Assembly: GCA_945889235.1 (NCBI GenBank)
Contig: CAMDBK010000130.1
Location: 1-7,961 of the forward strand
Source: Chitinophaga pinensis
Lineage (GTDB): Bacteria; Bacteroidota; Bacteroidia; SXHM01
Length of the DNA stretch: 7,961 nucleotides
Reading direction: 5' to 3'
The position numbers and the translations under genes were made by a program. Below are positions 1 to 6,586 of this stretch, one piece after another. Under the pieces are notes generated by a model that saw only the letters and a program-made list of their open reading frames with translations, had not been told where the DNA came from and did not search any database. Numbering within the stretch: the first letter of the stretch is position 1; the number at the start of each line of letters is the position of its first letter.

Positions 1-87
1 TTATTCAAATTCATGAAAGTAAAAATTGATGAGTTGATGTTTGTGGAAAGCAAAGTGATGGCTTTTCCTGATTTGGTGTGGAATTGA
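1..87 (+). CDS. Possible 3' end of an unidentified gene (partial)
   Basis: Frame 1 is open from the first base to a TGA at 85-87 and would encode 28 residues ending in AFPDLVWN. The residues are a plausible mix of charged and hydrophobic amino acids, and the reading would place this gene convergent with uvrC. Nothing in so short a tail identifies a family, and a 28-codon open frame can occur by chance. No start lies in the window apart from internal ATGs, so if real it is the C-terminus of a gene beginning to the left. Treat as tentative. Confidence 0.35.
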   Translation, partial: LFKFMKVKIDELMFVESKVMAFPDLVWN

Positions 88-118
88 TTTTCACATCTGT
101 CAAAGCAACCTTCAAGCG

Positions 119-194
119 TGTCACTTCGAGCGTAGTCGAGAAGGCTTAATAAAATTTGCAGTTGTTTTACTTCTCGACTACGCTCGAAGTGACA
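119..194. repeat. Perfect 25-bp inverted repeat overlapping the uvrC stop
   Basis: Arms 119-143 and 170-194 are exact reverse complements, built around TTCGAGCGTAGTCGAGAAG, with a 26-base AT-rich loop. Transcripts of either strand could form a long stem. Neither side has a T-run, so it is not a classic intrinsic terminator, although it could stop or protect the uvrC mRNA 3' end. A near-copy of part of the arm (CTTCAAGCGT at 111-120, versus CTTCGAGCGT at 124-133) lies just outside. The compact, perfect form suggests a dispersed intergenic repeat, but copy number cannot be judged from one window. Confidence 0.9.
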
Positions 195-1989
195 AATGCT
201 CGGCTACCAATTTTCCTTTTGCCTTTCCAATCACGTTTGAAATTTCTTCTTCCGAAACTTCTTTTAGTTTTTTAACTGAGCCAAAAGTTTTCAATAATTT
301 TTGTGCGGTGATGTTACTGATGCCAATTATTTCTGTCAGTTCAGTTCTTACTGTTGCTTTACTTCTGCGCTTGCGGTGATGCGTTATTCCAAAGCGATGT
401 GCTTCGTTCCTTGCATGTTGAATTACTTTAAGTGTTTCTGATTTTTTGTCAATGTAAAGTGGCAATGAATCTCCCGGGAAATAAATTTCTTCTAATTTTT
501 TTGCAATTCCTATGATGGTAATTTTCCCGCGCAATCCTAATTTTTCAAGACTTGCAAGCGCACTACTCAATTGTCCTTTTCCGCCATCAATAATTATGAG
601 TTGGGGCATCGGTTGATTTTCTTCCAGCATGCGTGTGTAGCGTCTTGTAATCACTTCTTCCATCGAAGCAAAATCATCAGGACCTTCCACTGTACGGATA
701 TTAAAATGACGATAATCTTTTTTTGATGGCTTGGCATTTTTGAAAACCACCATTGCCGAAACAGGGTGCGCACCTTGTATGTTAGAGTTGTCAAAACACT
801 CAATATGCGTGGGTAATTCCTTCATCCGCAAATCTGTTTTCATTTGCTCTAAGATGCGCTGTGTATGGCGTTCCGGATTTATTTTTTCCTGTATGCGTAA
901 TTTATCCTGACGAAAATATTTTGCATTTCGCAAGGAAAGGTCAAGCAAACTTTTTTTATCTCCGCGTTGTGGGACAAAAAAATCAACCCCGGGAAAATCA
1001 ATGCCGGGAGAGAACGGAACTATCGCTTCTTTCATTTCGCTGCCGAAGAGTTCAAAAATTTCACCGATGGCAAAAGCCAATAATTCTTCATCACTTTCAT
1101 CTAAACGTTTATTCAGTTCCAGCGTGTGCGTTTGCACAATGGCGCCATCAACCACACGCATAAAATTCACGTAAGCATTTTTCTCATCACTCATAATGCT
1201 GAACACATCCACCTTGCCAATTGCGGGATTCACAACCGTTGATTTGCCGCGGAACTTCTCAACCATATCAAGCTTGTGCTTGATAACTTGCGCTTTTTCA
1301 AATTCCAATTTCGCAGCAAAATCATTCATCTGTGTTTCAAGATGCTCCAAAACTGAACGGATATTTCCTTTGATAATGTGTTTTACCTGTTGCAGATTTT
1401 CATTGTATTCTTCTTCGCTTTGCAATGCTTCACACGGACCAAGGCAATTCCCGATTTGATATTCCAGACACACTTTGAATTTTTTTGCTTTTATATTTTC
1501 CTGAGTTAAATTCAGATTGCAGGTTCTGATTGGATAAAGTCTTCGTGCCAGGTCCAGCACAGCATGCATCATTTTTACGTTTGCATACGGACCATAATAC
1601 GTTGAGCCATCTTTCACAGGATTACGCATGGCATACACACGCGGAAAATGTTCATCACGGATACAAATCCAGGGAAAACTTTTATCGTCTTTGAGGCGGA
1701 TATTATAGCGCGGCTGGTATTTTTTGATGAGAGAATTTTCAAGTAGCAATGCATCTAATTCAGTTTCAACAACGGTGTAGCCGATGTCCACCACCTTGTT
1801 CACCATTATCCATGTCTTGCGGTTTTCGTATTGCTCGCGATTGAAATAACTGGCAACTCTTTTCTTCAGGTTGCGGGCTTTGCCCACATAAATAATAGTT
1901 CCTTCTTCATTGGAAAAGCGGTACACGCCCGGATTATCGGGCAGCGTGGAGATGATGTTTTTAAGATGAATTTCTTTGTCTTCGCTCAC
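178..1989 (-). CDS. uvrC: UvrABC system protein C (excinuclease subunit)
   Basis: UvrC joins the UvrB-DNA complex in nucleotide excision repair and cuts the damaged strand on both sides of the lesion. The 603-residue length is normal. An N-terminal GIY-YIG nuclease domain spans about 16-95 (GVYRF at 21-25, IIYVGKARNLKKRV), and it makes the 3' cut. Four cysteines (157, 174, 182, 186) match the pattern reported to bind an iron-sulfur cluster in UvrC. A UVR helix pair that contacts UvrB covers about 215-246. The RNase H-like domain that makes the 5' cut carries likely catalytic D400 (CFDNSN), D468 (IIIDGGKGQL) and H531 (NEAHRFG), with GPDDFASMEE at 436-445. Helix-hairpin-helix DNA-binding segments cover about 548-600. 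The start is GTG at 1987-1989, since no upstream ATG is in frame before the toxin gene. The last four residues, SLRA, and the stop are encoded by an inverted repeat. Confidence 0.97.
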   Translation of the reverse strand: MSEDKEIHLKNIISTLPDNPGVYRFSNEEGTIIYVGKARNLKKRVASYFNREQYENRKTWIMVNKVVDIGYTVVETELDALLLENSLIKKYQPRYNIRLKDDKSFPWICIRDEHFPRVYAMRNPVKDGSTYYGPYANVKMMHAVLDLARRLYPIRTCNLNLTQENIKAKKFKVCLEYQIGNCLGPCEALQSEEEYNENLQQVKHIIKGNIRSVLEHLETQMNDFAAKLEFEKAQVIKHKLDMVEKFRGKSTVVNPAIGKVDVFSIMSDEKNAYVNFMRVVDGAIVQTHTLELNKRLDESDEELLAFAIGEIFELFGSEMKEAIVPFSPGIDFPGVDFFVPQRGDKKSLLDLSLRNAKYFRQDKLRIQEKINPERHTQRILEQMKTDLRMKELPTHIECFDNSNIQGAHPVSAMVVFKNAKPSKKDYRHFNIRTVEGPDDFASMEEVITRRYTRMLEENQPMPQLIIIDGGKGQLSSALASLEKLGLRGKITIIGIAKKLEEIYFPGDSLPLYIDKKSETLKVIQHARNEAHRFGITHHRKRRSKATVRTELTEIIGISNITAQKLLKTFGSVKKLKEVSEEEISNVIGKAKGKLVAEHLSLRA

Positions 1990-2012
1990 AACTAAATTAG
2001 ATTTGAAAGAAA

Positions 2013-2348
2013 TTACAAATCCATTACAACCCGAAGATTTTCTTTCAGTAATTTCTGTTGATCTTTATTCAATTGACCAATTTTCTTTACTAATCTTCGG
2101 TTATCAATTGCTCTCACCTGGTCAACAAGCACATCACTAAGTTTATCTAATTGCCCCTTTTTAAGATGCACTCTTAAAACTTCCGCGTCAGATTGAATAT
2201 TTGTGGTAACAGGACAAATAATTGTTGAAGGATGTTCATTGTTCAACAAATCTGTTTGAACGATTACAACTGGTCGTGTTTTTTCGGGTTCTGTTCCACG
2301 AGCAGGATTTAAATCAGCGAGCCAAATATCAAATTGTTTAATCTCCAT
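2013..2348 (-). CDS. MazF/PemK-family endoribonuclease toxin
   Basis: This 111-residue protein has the MazF/PemK fold signature. It opens with the IWLADLNPARGTEPEKTRPVVI block (residues 9-29), in which R25-P26 is the conserved catalytic region. ICPVTTN (44-50) carries the second active-site threonine position, and VDQVRAIDNRRL (75-86) is the typical late motif. The family cleaves RNA at short sequences to slow growth, and the key positions look intact, so the toxin is probably active. Its cleavage sequence cannot be read from the protein. The ATG at 2346-2348 overlaps the end of the antitoxin gene by 11 bases, which suggests coupled translation. The stop lies 22 bases before the uvrC GTG, so read-through into uvrC is possible. 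Confidence 0.92.
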   Translation of the reverse strand: MEIKQFDIWLADLNPARGTEPEKTRPVVIVQTDLLNNEHPSTIICPVTTNIQSDAEVLRVHLKKGQLDKLSDVLVDQVRAIDNRRLVKKIGQLNKDQQKLLKENLRVVMDL

Positions 2349-2568
2349 CTAATAATCGTTCAAATTCAGCCAATACTTCCATTGAATCTTTTCTTACGGC
2401 TTTTGATTCTTTAAGCAATTGCTTTTTAAGTAATCGCTTCTTATTATAAAGATTATATATTTTAACAGCTTCATTTATATACCTGTTACGGGCAATCTTT
2501 AATTCTGAAGTTATCTTTTCAGAATCAGCGAAAATGCCATCATCTAATTTTAAAGAGAGTGTTTTCAT
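2338..2568 (-). CDS. Ribbon-helix-helix-type antitoxin
   Basis: A 76-residue protein begins with a short beta strand (MKTLSLKLDD) followed by two helices, the second containing ARNRYINEAVKIYNLYNKKR (residues 26-45). This is the layout of ribbon-helix-helix (CopG/Arc-like) antitoxins. The lysine-rich stretch after residue 43 and the acidic end (EFERLLDGD) would be the toxin-binding tail. It lies directly upstream of the MazF-type toxin and overlaps it by 11 bases, the standard antitoxin-first order. The frame extends 17 codons further upstream to a non-ATG start, but I chose the ATG at 2566-2568. It begins the conserved strand, and a promoter box lies 17 bases before it. The assignment rests on fold pattern and position, since RHH sequences diverge quickly. 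Confidence 0.85.
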   Translation of the reverse strand: MKTLSLKLDDGIFADSEKITSELKIARNRYINEAVKIYNLYNKKRLLKKQLLKESKAVRKDSMEVLAEFERLLDGD

Positions 2569-2585
2569 ATGATTATATTTAAATG

Positions 2586-2593
2586 CAAAGGTA
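2586..2593 (-). promoter_or_regulatory. -7 promoter box for the toxin-antitoxin operon
   Basis: The minus strand reads TACCTTTG, an exact match to the Bacteroidota -7 consensus TAnnTTTG, 17 bases before the antitoxin ATG. No clear TTG -33 element is visible. Two GTATA copies (plus strand 2591-2595 and 2604-2608) overlap or adjoin the box, 13 bp apart. The second sits in the palindrome GTATAC. They could be where the RHH antitoxin binds to repress its own promoter, which is inference. Confidence 0.55.
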
Positions 2594-2667
2594 TATCTTT
2601 TTAGTATACACCGTTGCACTTTTTCATAATCGTTAAATTATTATCTAAATCCCCCTAACTATTTTAG

Positions 2668-2675
2668 TAATTTTG
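2668..2675 (+). promoter_or_regulatory. -7 promoter box for pyrG
   Basis: TAATTTTG matches the Bacteroidota -7 consensus TAnnTTTG and lies 24 bases upstream of the pyrG ATG at 2700. It would give a leader of roughly 15-20 bases. A matching -33 TTG is not obvious, so this is moderately supported. If it is correct, a TTG start at 2673 overlaps the promoter and cannot be the translation start. Confidence 0.5.
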
Positions 2676-2699
2676 AACCCCGTAACATTTCAAACCTCT

Positions 2700-4316
2700 A
2701 TGTCATCCACAAAATATATCTTCGTTACGGGCGGAGTAACCTCCTCGTTAGGAAAAGGTATTATCTCTGCTTCACTCGCAACGTTGTTGCAGGCAAGGGG
2801 TTATAAAGTAACCATCCAGAAATTAGACCCTTACATTAACGTTGACCCGGGAACGCTGAATCCCTATGAGCATGGAGAATGTTACGTTACCAATGATGGT
2901 GCGGAAACTGACCTTGACCTTGGGCATTACGAACGTTTTCTGAATGTTCCCACTTCACAGGACAATAATGTTACTACCGGAAGAATTTATCAAACCGTTA
3001 TTAATAAAGAGCGTGAAGGCGCTTATCTCGGGAAAACGGTTCAGGTAATTCCGCACATTACGGATGAGATAAAACGCAGAATAAAATTGCTGGGACAAAC
3101 CGGAAAGTTTGATATTGTAATCACAGAAATTGGCGGAACGGTTGGTGACATTGAATCACAGCCTTACATTGAGGCAGTGCGTCAACTGAAATGGGAATTG
3201 GGTCACGGAAACCTGATTGATATTCACCTGACTTTAGTGCCTTACCTTGCTGCTGCCGGTGAGTTGAAAACCAAGCCGACACAGCACTCTGTTAAATCAT
3301 TATTGGAATTCGGTATTCAACCAGACATATTGGTTTGCCGTTCTGAGCGTCATATTCCTAAGGACATGCGCAGAAAAATTGCGCTGTTCTGTAACGTAAC
3401 TATTAATGCAGTTGTTGAATCATTAGATGCCGAAAGTATCTATGATGTTCCGCTGCTGATGCTGAAGGAAGAATTGGACAAAGTTGCGCTGGCAAAATTA
3501 AATCTTCCTCAGAAAAAAGAACCCGACCTAAAACAGTGGATTGATTTTATTCACAAACTGAAAAACCCTGCACATGAAGTTCGCATTGGTTTGGTAGGAA
3601 AATATATTGAGCTGAAAGATGCTTACAAATCCATTAACGAAGCATTTATACATGCCGGAGTTTCTAATGAATGTAAAGTGAAATTAGACTGGATACATTC
3701 TGAAAGTATAACTCACGAAAACGTGGAAGAAAAATTAGGCAAACTGAAAGGCATTTTAGTTGCACCCGGTTTTGGCGACAGAGGAATTGAAGGAAAAATT
3801 ACCGCCATAAAATATGCCCGTGAAAATAATATTCCATTCCTTGGAATTTGTTTGGGAATGCAATGTGCGGTGATTGAGTTCGGTCGAAATGTATTAGGTT
3901 TTAAAGATGCGCACTCATCGGAAATGAACCCGAAATCAAAGCACAAGGTGATTGATATGATGCAGGAGCAGAAAAAAATAACTGCAAAAGGTGGCACGAT
4001 GCGATTAGGTGCTTATCCCTGCAAAATAAAGAAAGGAACGAAAGCATTTTCCATTTACGGGAAAGAGAATATCAGTGAACGTCATCGCCACCGTTATGAG
4101 TTCAACAATACTTTTATTAAAGACTTTGAAAAAGCAGGAATGATGGCTTCAGGAATAAATCCGGATAACAACTTAGTGGAGATGATTGAACTGAAAAATC
4201 ATCCGTGGTTCATTGGTGTTCAGTACCATCCTGAGTACAAGAGCACGGTTGCTAATCCGCATCCATTGTTTGTTAAGTTTGTTAAGGCTGCTTTGGATAA
4301 TAAGCAGAAGAAGTAA
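2700..4316 (+). CDS. pyrG: CTP synthase (glutamine-hydrolysing)
   Basis: PyrG makes CTP from UTP, ATP and glutamine, the last step of de novo pyrimidine nucleotide synthesis. The 538-residue protein is full length. The N-terminal synthetase domain (about 1-270) starts with KYIFVTGGVTSSLGKGI, whose SSLGKGI is the nucleotide-binding P-loop. The ETDLDLGHYERF block (69-80) and TEIGGTVGDIE (142-152) carry the Mg/ATP-binding acids. The C-terminal class I glutamine amidotransferase domain (about 295-530) has its triad in place: C384 in GICLGMQ, H510 and E512 in YHPEY. It also has the oxyanion segment PGFGDRG at 356-362. I placed the start at ATG 2700 because family members begin at this MSSTKYIF-like point. 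The 9 extra codons back to a TTG at 2673 would overlap the promoter box. It is divergent from the toxin-antitoxin operon and appears monocistronic. Confidence 0.98.
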   Translation: MSSTKYIFVTGGVTSSLGKGIISASLATLLQARGYKVTIQKLDPYINVDPGTLNPYEHGECYVTNDGAETDLDLGHYERFLNVPTSQDNNVTTGRIYQTVINKEREGAYLGKTVQVIPHITDEIKRRIKLLGQTGKFDIVITEIGGTVGDIESQPYIEAVRQLKWELGHGNLIDIHLTLVPYLAAAGELKTKPTQHSVKSLLEFGIQPDILVCRSERHIPKDMRRKIALFCNVTINAVVESLDAESIYDVPLLMLKEELDKVALAKLNLPQKKEPDLKQWIDFIHKLKNPAHEVRIGLVGKYIELKDAYKSINEAFIHAGVSNECKVKLDWIHSESITHENVEEKLGKLKGILVAPGFGDRGIEGKITAIKYARENNIPFLGICLGMQCAVIEFGRNVLGFKDAHSSEMNPKSKHKVIDMMQEQKKITAKGGTMRLGAYPCKIKKGTKAFSIYGKENISERHRHRYEFNNTFIKDFEKAGMMASGINPDNNLVEMIELKNHPWFIGVQYHPEYKSTVANPHPLFVKFVKAALDNKQKK

Positions 4317-4328
4317 TTGTTCTGTTTC

Positions 4329-4390
4329 GTCACCCTGAACTTGTTTCAGGGTCTTAATTGGAGAGATGCTGAAACAAGTTCAGCATGATG
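4329..4390. repeat. Inverted repeat between convergent pyrG and outer-membrane gene
   Basis: CTGAACTTGTTTCAG (4335-4349) and its exact reverse complement CTGAAACAAGTTCAG (4369-4383) form a 15-bp core. Pairing continues imperfectly outward, so the whole element covers about 4329-4390. It fills most of the 79-base gap between two genes that end toward each other. A transcript from either side would form a hairpin here, so it may act as a shared end signal, although no strong T-run follows. Its form, ACCCTGAACTTGTTTCAGGGT on the left, resembles dispersed intergenic palindromes that I recall from bacterial genomes. Confidence 0.85.
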
Positions 4391-4395
4391 AGAGG

Positions 4396-5100
4396 CTAAT
4401 AAAAACCTACCTGCACACCAACTGTAAGCCTTGGCAACTCAGGAAGATTCTTTGAAGCTTTAAACAGATTTGAAAACCGCCACGAAGCAAAGAATATCCA
4501 GCGGTTGAAGCCCAGCCGTGCCATTGCGCCATAATTAAAGGAATTGAAATAATCAAGTCCGTTGGTATTGGTGCGTACAATTCTTCCGTCAGGTAATTTG
4601 TTTTTAGTGAACTGGGTAAGACGCAATGTCCATTCGCCATAGGCGCCAATGTCAATGAAATTACCTACACGGTTTCCGCGTTTCCGTTCAAGGTTAAAGC
4701 GCAGGTAAGGCGCTATACTCAGGTTGTGAAAAGTAAGGCGTTCCTTGTCATTCAGAATTGTATCGGGAAAGGTTTTTCCGGCTTTCTGGCTGATGCTGTA
4801 AACGGCTGCATGGTAGTAGCCATCGGTTCCAAAAGAAAAGAAATTACTTACACGGTATTTATAACGCAAGCCTAAAAGAACATCGCCTGAATTACCATAA
4901 CGGATGGCCGTTTGTCCGCCTTCTGTTCCGCCAAGTATGGCTCCGTAACCAATAAACGAATGCAGAAAATGTTTGTAGTTAGGTCCCATAGTTGGGGTAA
5001 TGGTATCGGCTGTTACTTCTTCATGCAGCAATACTTCCTGTGCTTTTACCTGAAGAAGCAGGAAGCAAGAAAAAAGAAGCAAGAGAGAGATTTGTTTCAT
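4396..5100 (-). CDS. Putative outer-membrane beta-barrel protein, function unknown
   Basis: The 234-residue product starts with a signal peptide (MKQISLLLLFSCFLLLQVKA, likely cut after residue 20 before QE), so it should be exported. The mature part lacks long hydrophobic helices. It shows alternating polar and aromatic stretches typical of beta strands (LLGLRYKYRVSNFFSFGTDG, LSIAPYLRFNLERKRG, IDIGAYGEWTLRL, AMARLGFNRWIFFASWRFS). It ends VGVQVGFY, a terminal aromatic residue of the kind recognised by the BAM machinery. I infer a small barrel of about 8-10 strands. No enzyme motif or named family is recognisable. The ATG at 5098-5100 directly precedes the signal peptide. The gene is convergent with pyrG and divergent from the SRPBCC gene, so it is probably transcribed alone. 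Confidence 0.8.
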   Translation of the reverse strand: MKQISLLLLFSCFLLLQVKAQEVLLHEEVTADTITPTMGPNYKHFLHSFIGYGAILGGTEGGQTAIRYGNSGDVLLGLRYKYRVSNFFSFGTDGYYHAAVYSISQKAGKTFPDTILNDKERLTFHNLSIAPYLRFNLERKRGNRVGNFIDIGAYGEWTLRLTQFTKNKLPDGRIVRTNTNGLDYFNSFNYGAMARLGFNRWIFFASWRFSNLFKASKNLPELPRLTVGVQVGFY

Positions 5101-5111
5101 AAATGATTTTT

Positions 5112-5119
5112 CAAAACTA
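5112..5119 (-). promoter_or_regulatory. -7 promoter box for the outer-membrane protein gene
   Basis: The minus strand reads TAGTTTTG, an exact TAnnTTTG match, ending 11 bases before the ATG. The transcript would then start only a few bases before the codon. No clear -33 TTG is visible. The 116-base spacer is shared with the divergent SRPBCC gene. Confidence 0.45.
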
Positions 5120-5168
5120 CATATTTCCAGTTAACAGTAAATCTGTTTTTCATTTTAATAAAAATTTA

Positions 5169-5176
5169 TACTTTCG
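5169..5176 (+). promoter_or_regulatory. Possible -7 promoter box for the SRPBCC gene
   Basis: TACTTTCG differs from TAnnTTTG at one position and lies 40 bases before the ATG at 5217. The AT-rich leader after it has no Shine-Dalgarno sequence. The support is weak, but a promoter must lie in this short divergent spacer. Confidence 0.35.
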
Positions 5177-5216
5177 TTATTCCTAAACTGAATTATTAAC
5201 CTAAAAATTTAAACCT

Positions 5217-5798
5217 ATGTTAAAAAAAGTATTACTTGTTATTGGTGGTATTATTGTATTAGTGTGCCTTATTTCGTTGGTTCTTCCATCAAAGGTGCAT
5301 GTTGAACGCAGCATTGTTATTAATGCTCCGTCTGCAAAAATTTTTCCTGAAGTAAACAGTCTTCAGAAGTGGAGCCCTTGGGACCCGTGGCAGAAAATGG
5401 ACCCGAATATTCAGAATACCTTTAGCGGACCAGAAGCAGGTGTAGGCGCAAAGAACGAATGGAAAAGTGAGAAAGTTGGTAACGGCTCACAGATTTTAAC
5501 CGAGAGCGTTGCGAACGAAAAAATTGCTTCGGCACTTAACTTTGGCGAGGGCAGAGATGCTACCGGATCATTTAATTTTACGGCTGAAGGTGAAGGAACC
5601 AAAGTTGTGTGGGGTATGGATATGGAAACCGGATTGAACCCGATAGGAAAATACATGGGGCTGATGATGGACGGAATGGTTGGAAAAGAATTTGAAAAAG
5701 GATTGGCCGACCTTAAAGCACTTGTTGAAAGTATGCCCGAAGAAGCTCCTGTAGCTGAGGCTGCGCCTGCGGATAGTTTGGCTACGGTTGCAAAATAG
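5217..5798 (+). CDS. Membrane-anchored SRPBCC-domain protein
   Basis: The 193-residue protein has one N-terminal hydrophobic segment (about residues 4-24, VLLVIGGIIVLVCLISLVL), which could be a membrane anchor or an uncleaved signal. A domain of the START/SRPBCC (polyketide cyclase/dehydrase) type then covers about 27-172. It opens with VHVERSIVINAPSAKIFPEVNSLQKWSPWDPW, the usual start of this fold in which WSPWDPW lines the pocket mouth, and it ends with the long C-terminal helix MVGKEFEKGLADLKALVE. The fold binds hydrophobic ligands, but no substrate can be inferred. The tail after 172 is rich in Ala, Pro and Glu and is probably disordered. The last sense codon ends at 5798 and the TAG follows. 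A strong terminator lies just downstream, so it is probably a single-gene unit. Confidence 0.85.
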   Translation: MLKKVLLVIGGIIVLVCLISLVLPSKVHVERSIVINAPSAKIFPEVNSLQKWSPWDPWQKMDPNIQNTFSGPEAGVGAKNEWKSEKVGNGSQILTESVANEKIASALNFGEGRDATGSFNFTAEGEGTKVVWGMDMETGLNPIGKYMGLMMDGMVGKEFEKGLADLKALVESMPEEAPVAEAAPADSLATVAK

Positions 5799-5815
5799 TA
5801 TAGTTTGTAGAATTG

Positions 5816-5849
5816 AAAAGCCCAGTGCCTTTGGCGCTGGGCTTTTTTT
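5816..5849 (+). terminator. Intrinsic terminator after the SRPBCC gene
   Basis: A 10-bp stem (GCCCAGTGCC at 5820-5829 with GGCGCTGGGC at 5833-5842, including one G-T pair) closes a 3-base TTT loop. It is followed by seven Ts (5843-5849). The As at 5816-5819 pair with the first four Ts and extend the stem. On the minus strand the hairpin is followed by only TTTT, so it may also end the convergent engB transcript, though less strongly. Confidence 0.93.
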
Positions 5850-5897
5850 ATTTCCATCATTGCAAGTCCCGCTTTTCGCAGGGCGAAGCAAACTCTG

Positions 5898-6503
5898 TTA
5901 ATATGCTTTAAACCCTTTATTCATTTCCTCAATATTCGCCAGCAATTCTTCGCGTCCTGTTTGGTTTATAACTGAAGTAATAAAAATCGGAGGCAACTCT
6001 TCCCAATAATCCATCAGCTTCTTTTTATATGCGAACAGATTTTGATTAAGTGTTGAACTGCCTGATTTATCAGCCTTGGTAAACACAATGGAAAACGGAA
6101 CATGATTTTCTCCCAGCCACATGAAAAAACTTTCGTCTGCTTTCTGCATTGGCAAACGTGAATCAATCAATACAAAAACATTCAACAAATTTTCGCGCTG
6201 CGAAATATAATCGGCAATCATTTGTCCGAACCCTTCTGATTTTGCTTTACTGGCACGTGCATAACCGTAACCAGGCAAGTCAACAAGATACCAGTTATCG
6301 TTCACCATAAAATGATTTATCAACTGAGTTTTTCCGGGTGTTGATGAAGTTTTTGCCATGCCCTTTTGCTGCACCAGCATATTAATCAGCGAAGATTTTC
6401 CAACATTTGAACGCCCTATAAAAGCGTATTCAGGAAAAACAGGTTTCGGACAATTTTTTACTTCAGGACTGCTGACAGCAAAACGCGCACTTTTTATCAG
6501 CAT
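5898..6503 (-). CDS. engB: Ribosome-biogenesis GTP-binding protein EngB (YsxC/YihA)
   Basis: EngB is a small essential GTPase that assists assembly of the large ribosomal subunit in the cytoplasm. The 201-residue length is typical, and all G motifs are visible: G1 GRSNVGKSS (30-38), G2 threonine in SSTPGKT (53-59), G3 DLPGYG (75-80), G4 TKAD (142-145) and G5 TSV (176-178). The N-terminal SARFAVSSPEVKNCP with the following PEYAFIGRSNVG is the usual EngB opening. The ATG at 6501-6503 fits the family start. Upstream, 83 bases away on the same strand, is the alpha/beta hydrolase gene. The gap is filled by a periodic inverted repeat, so the two may share a transcript, or engB may have its own weak promoter. 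Confidence 0.97.
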   Translation of the reverse strand: MLIKSARFAVSSPEVKNCPKPVFPEYAFIGRSNVGKSSLINMLVQQKGMAKTSSTPGKTQLINHFMVNDNWYLVDLPGYGYARASKAKSEGFGQMIADYISQRENLLNVFVLIDSRLPMQKADESFFMWLGENHVPFSIVFTKADKSGSSTLNQNLFAYKKKLMDYWEELPPIFITSVINQTGREELLANIEEMNKGFKAY

Positions 6504-6529
6504 TTTTTATTTAGCTAAAAATTAATATT

Positions 6530-6586
6530 GCCACGAATTTCACGAATTATCACGAATGAATTAGTGCAAATTAGTGAAATTAGGGC
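6530..6586. repeat. Periodic inverted repeat with CACGAAT / ATTAGTG units
   Basis: Three CACGAAT units start at 6532, 6541 and 6551, followed by ATTAGTG at 6560 and 6570 and a degenerate ATTAGGG at 6580. The spacing is therefore 9-10 bp throughout. The right half is an imperfect reverse complement of the left half: GCCACGAATTTCACGAA faces TTAGTGAAATTAGGGC. The element ends at the base before the hydrolase stop codon and fills most of the gap to engB. It resembles dispersed repeats that I recall from Bacteroidota spacers. It could affect read-through into engB, but no function is shown. Confidence 0.85.

Noticed and set aside
119..194. Inverted repeat read as an intrinsic terminator or CRISPR-like unit
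   Set aside because: No T-run follows on either strand, and there is a single inverted pair rather than an array of direct repeats with spacers.
861..1459. Plus-strand open frames of 100 and 87 codons inside uvrC
   Set aside because: They are antisense to a full, well-conserved uvrC and have no family features.
2673..2699. N-terminal extension of pyrG from a TTG at 2673
   Set aside because: It overlaps the TAATTTTG promoter box, and the family starts at the ATG at 2700.
5870..5885. Small hairpin TTCGC-AGG-GCGAA downstream of engB
   Set aside because: The stem is only 5 bp with no T-run. The stronger terminator at 5816-5849 already explains the convergent junction.
5411..5891. Minus-strand open frames opposite the SRPBCC gene
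   Set aside because: They mirror the coding strand, run through the terminator hairpin and have low-complexity composition.
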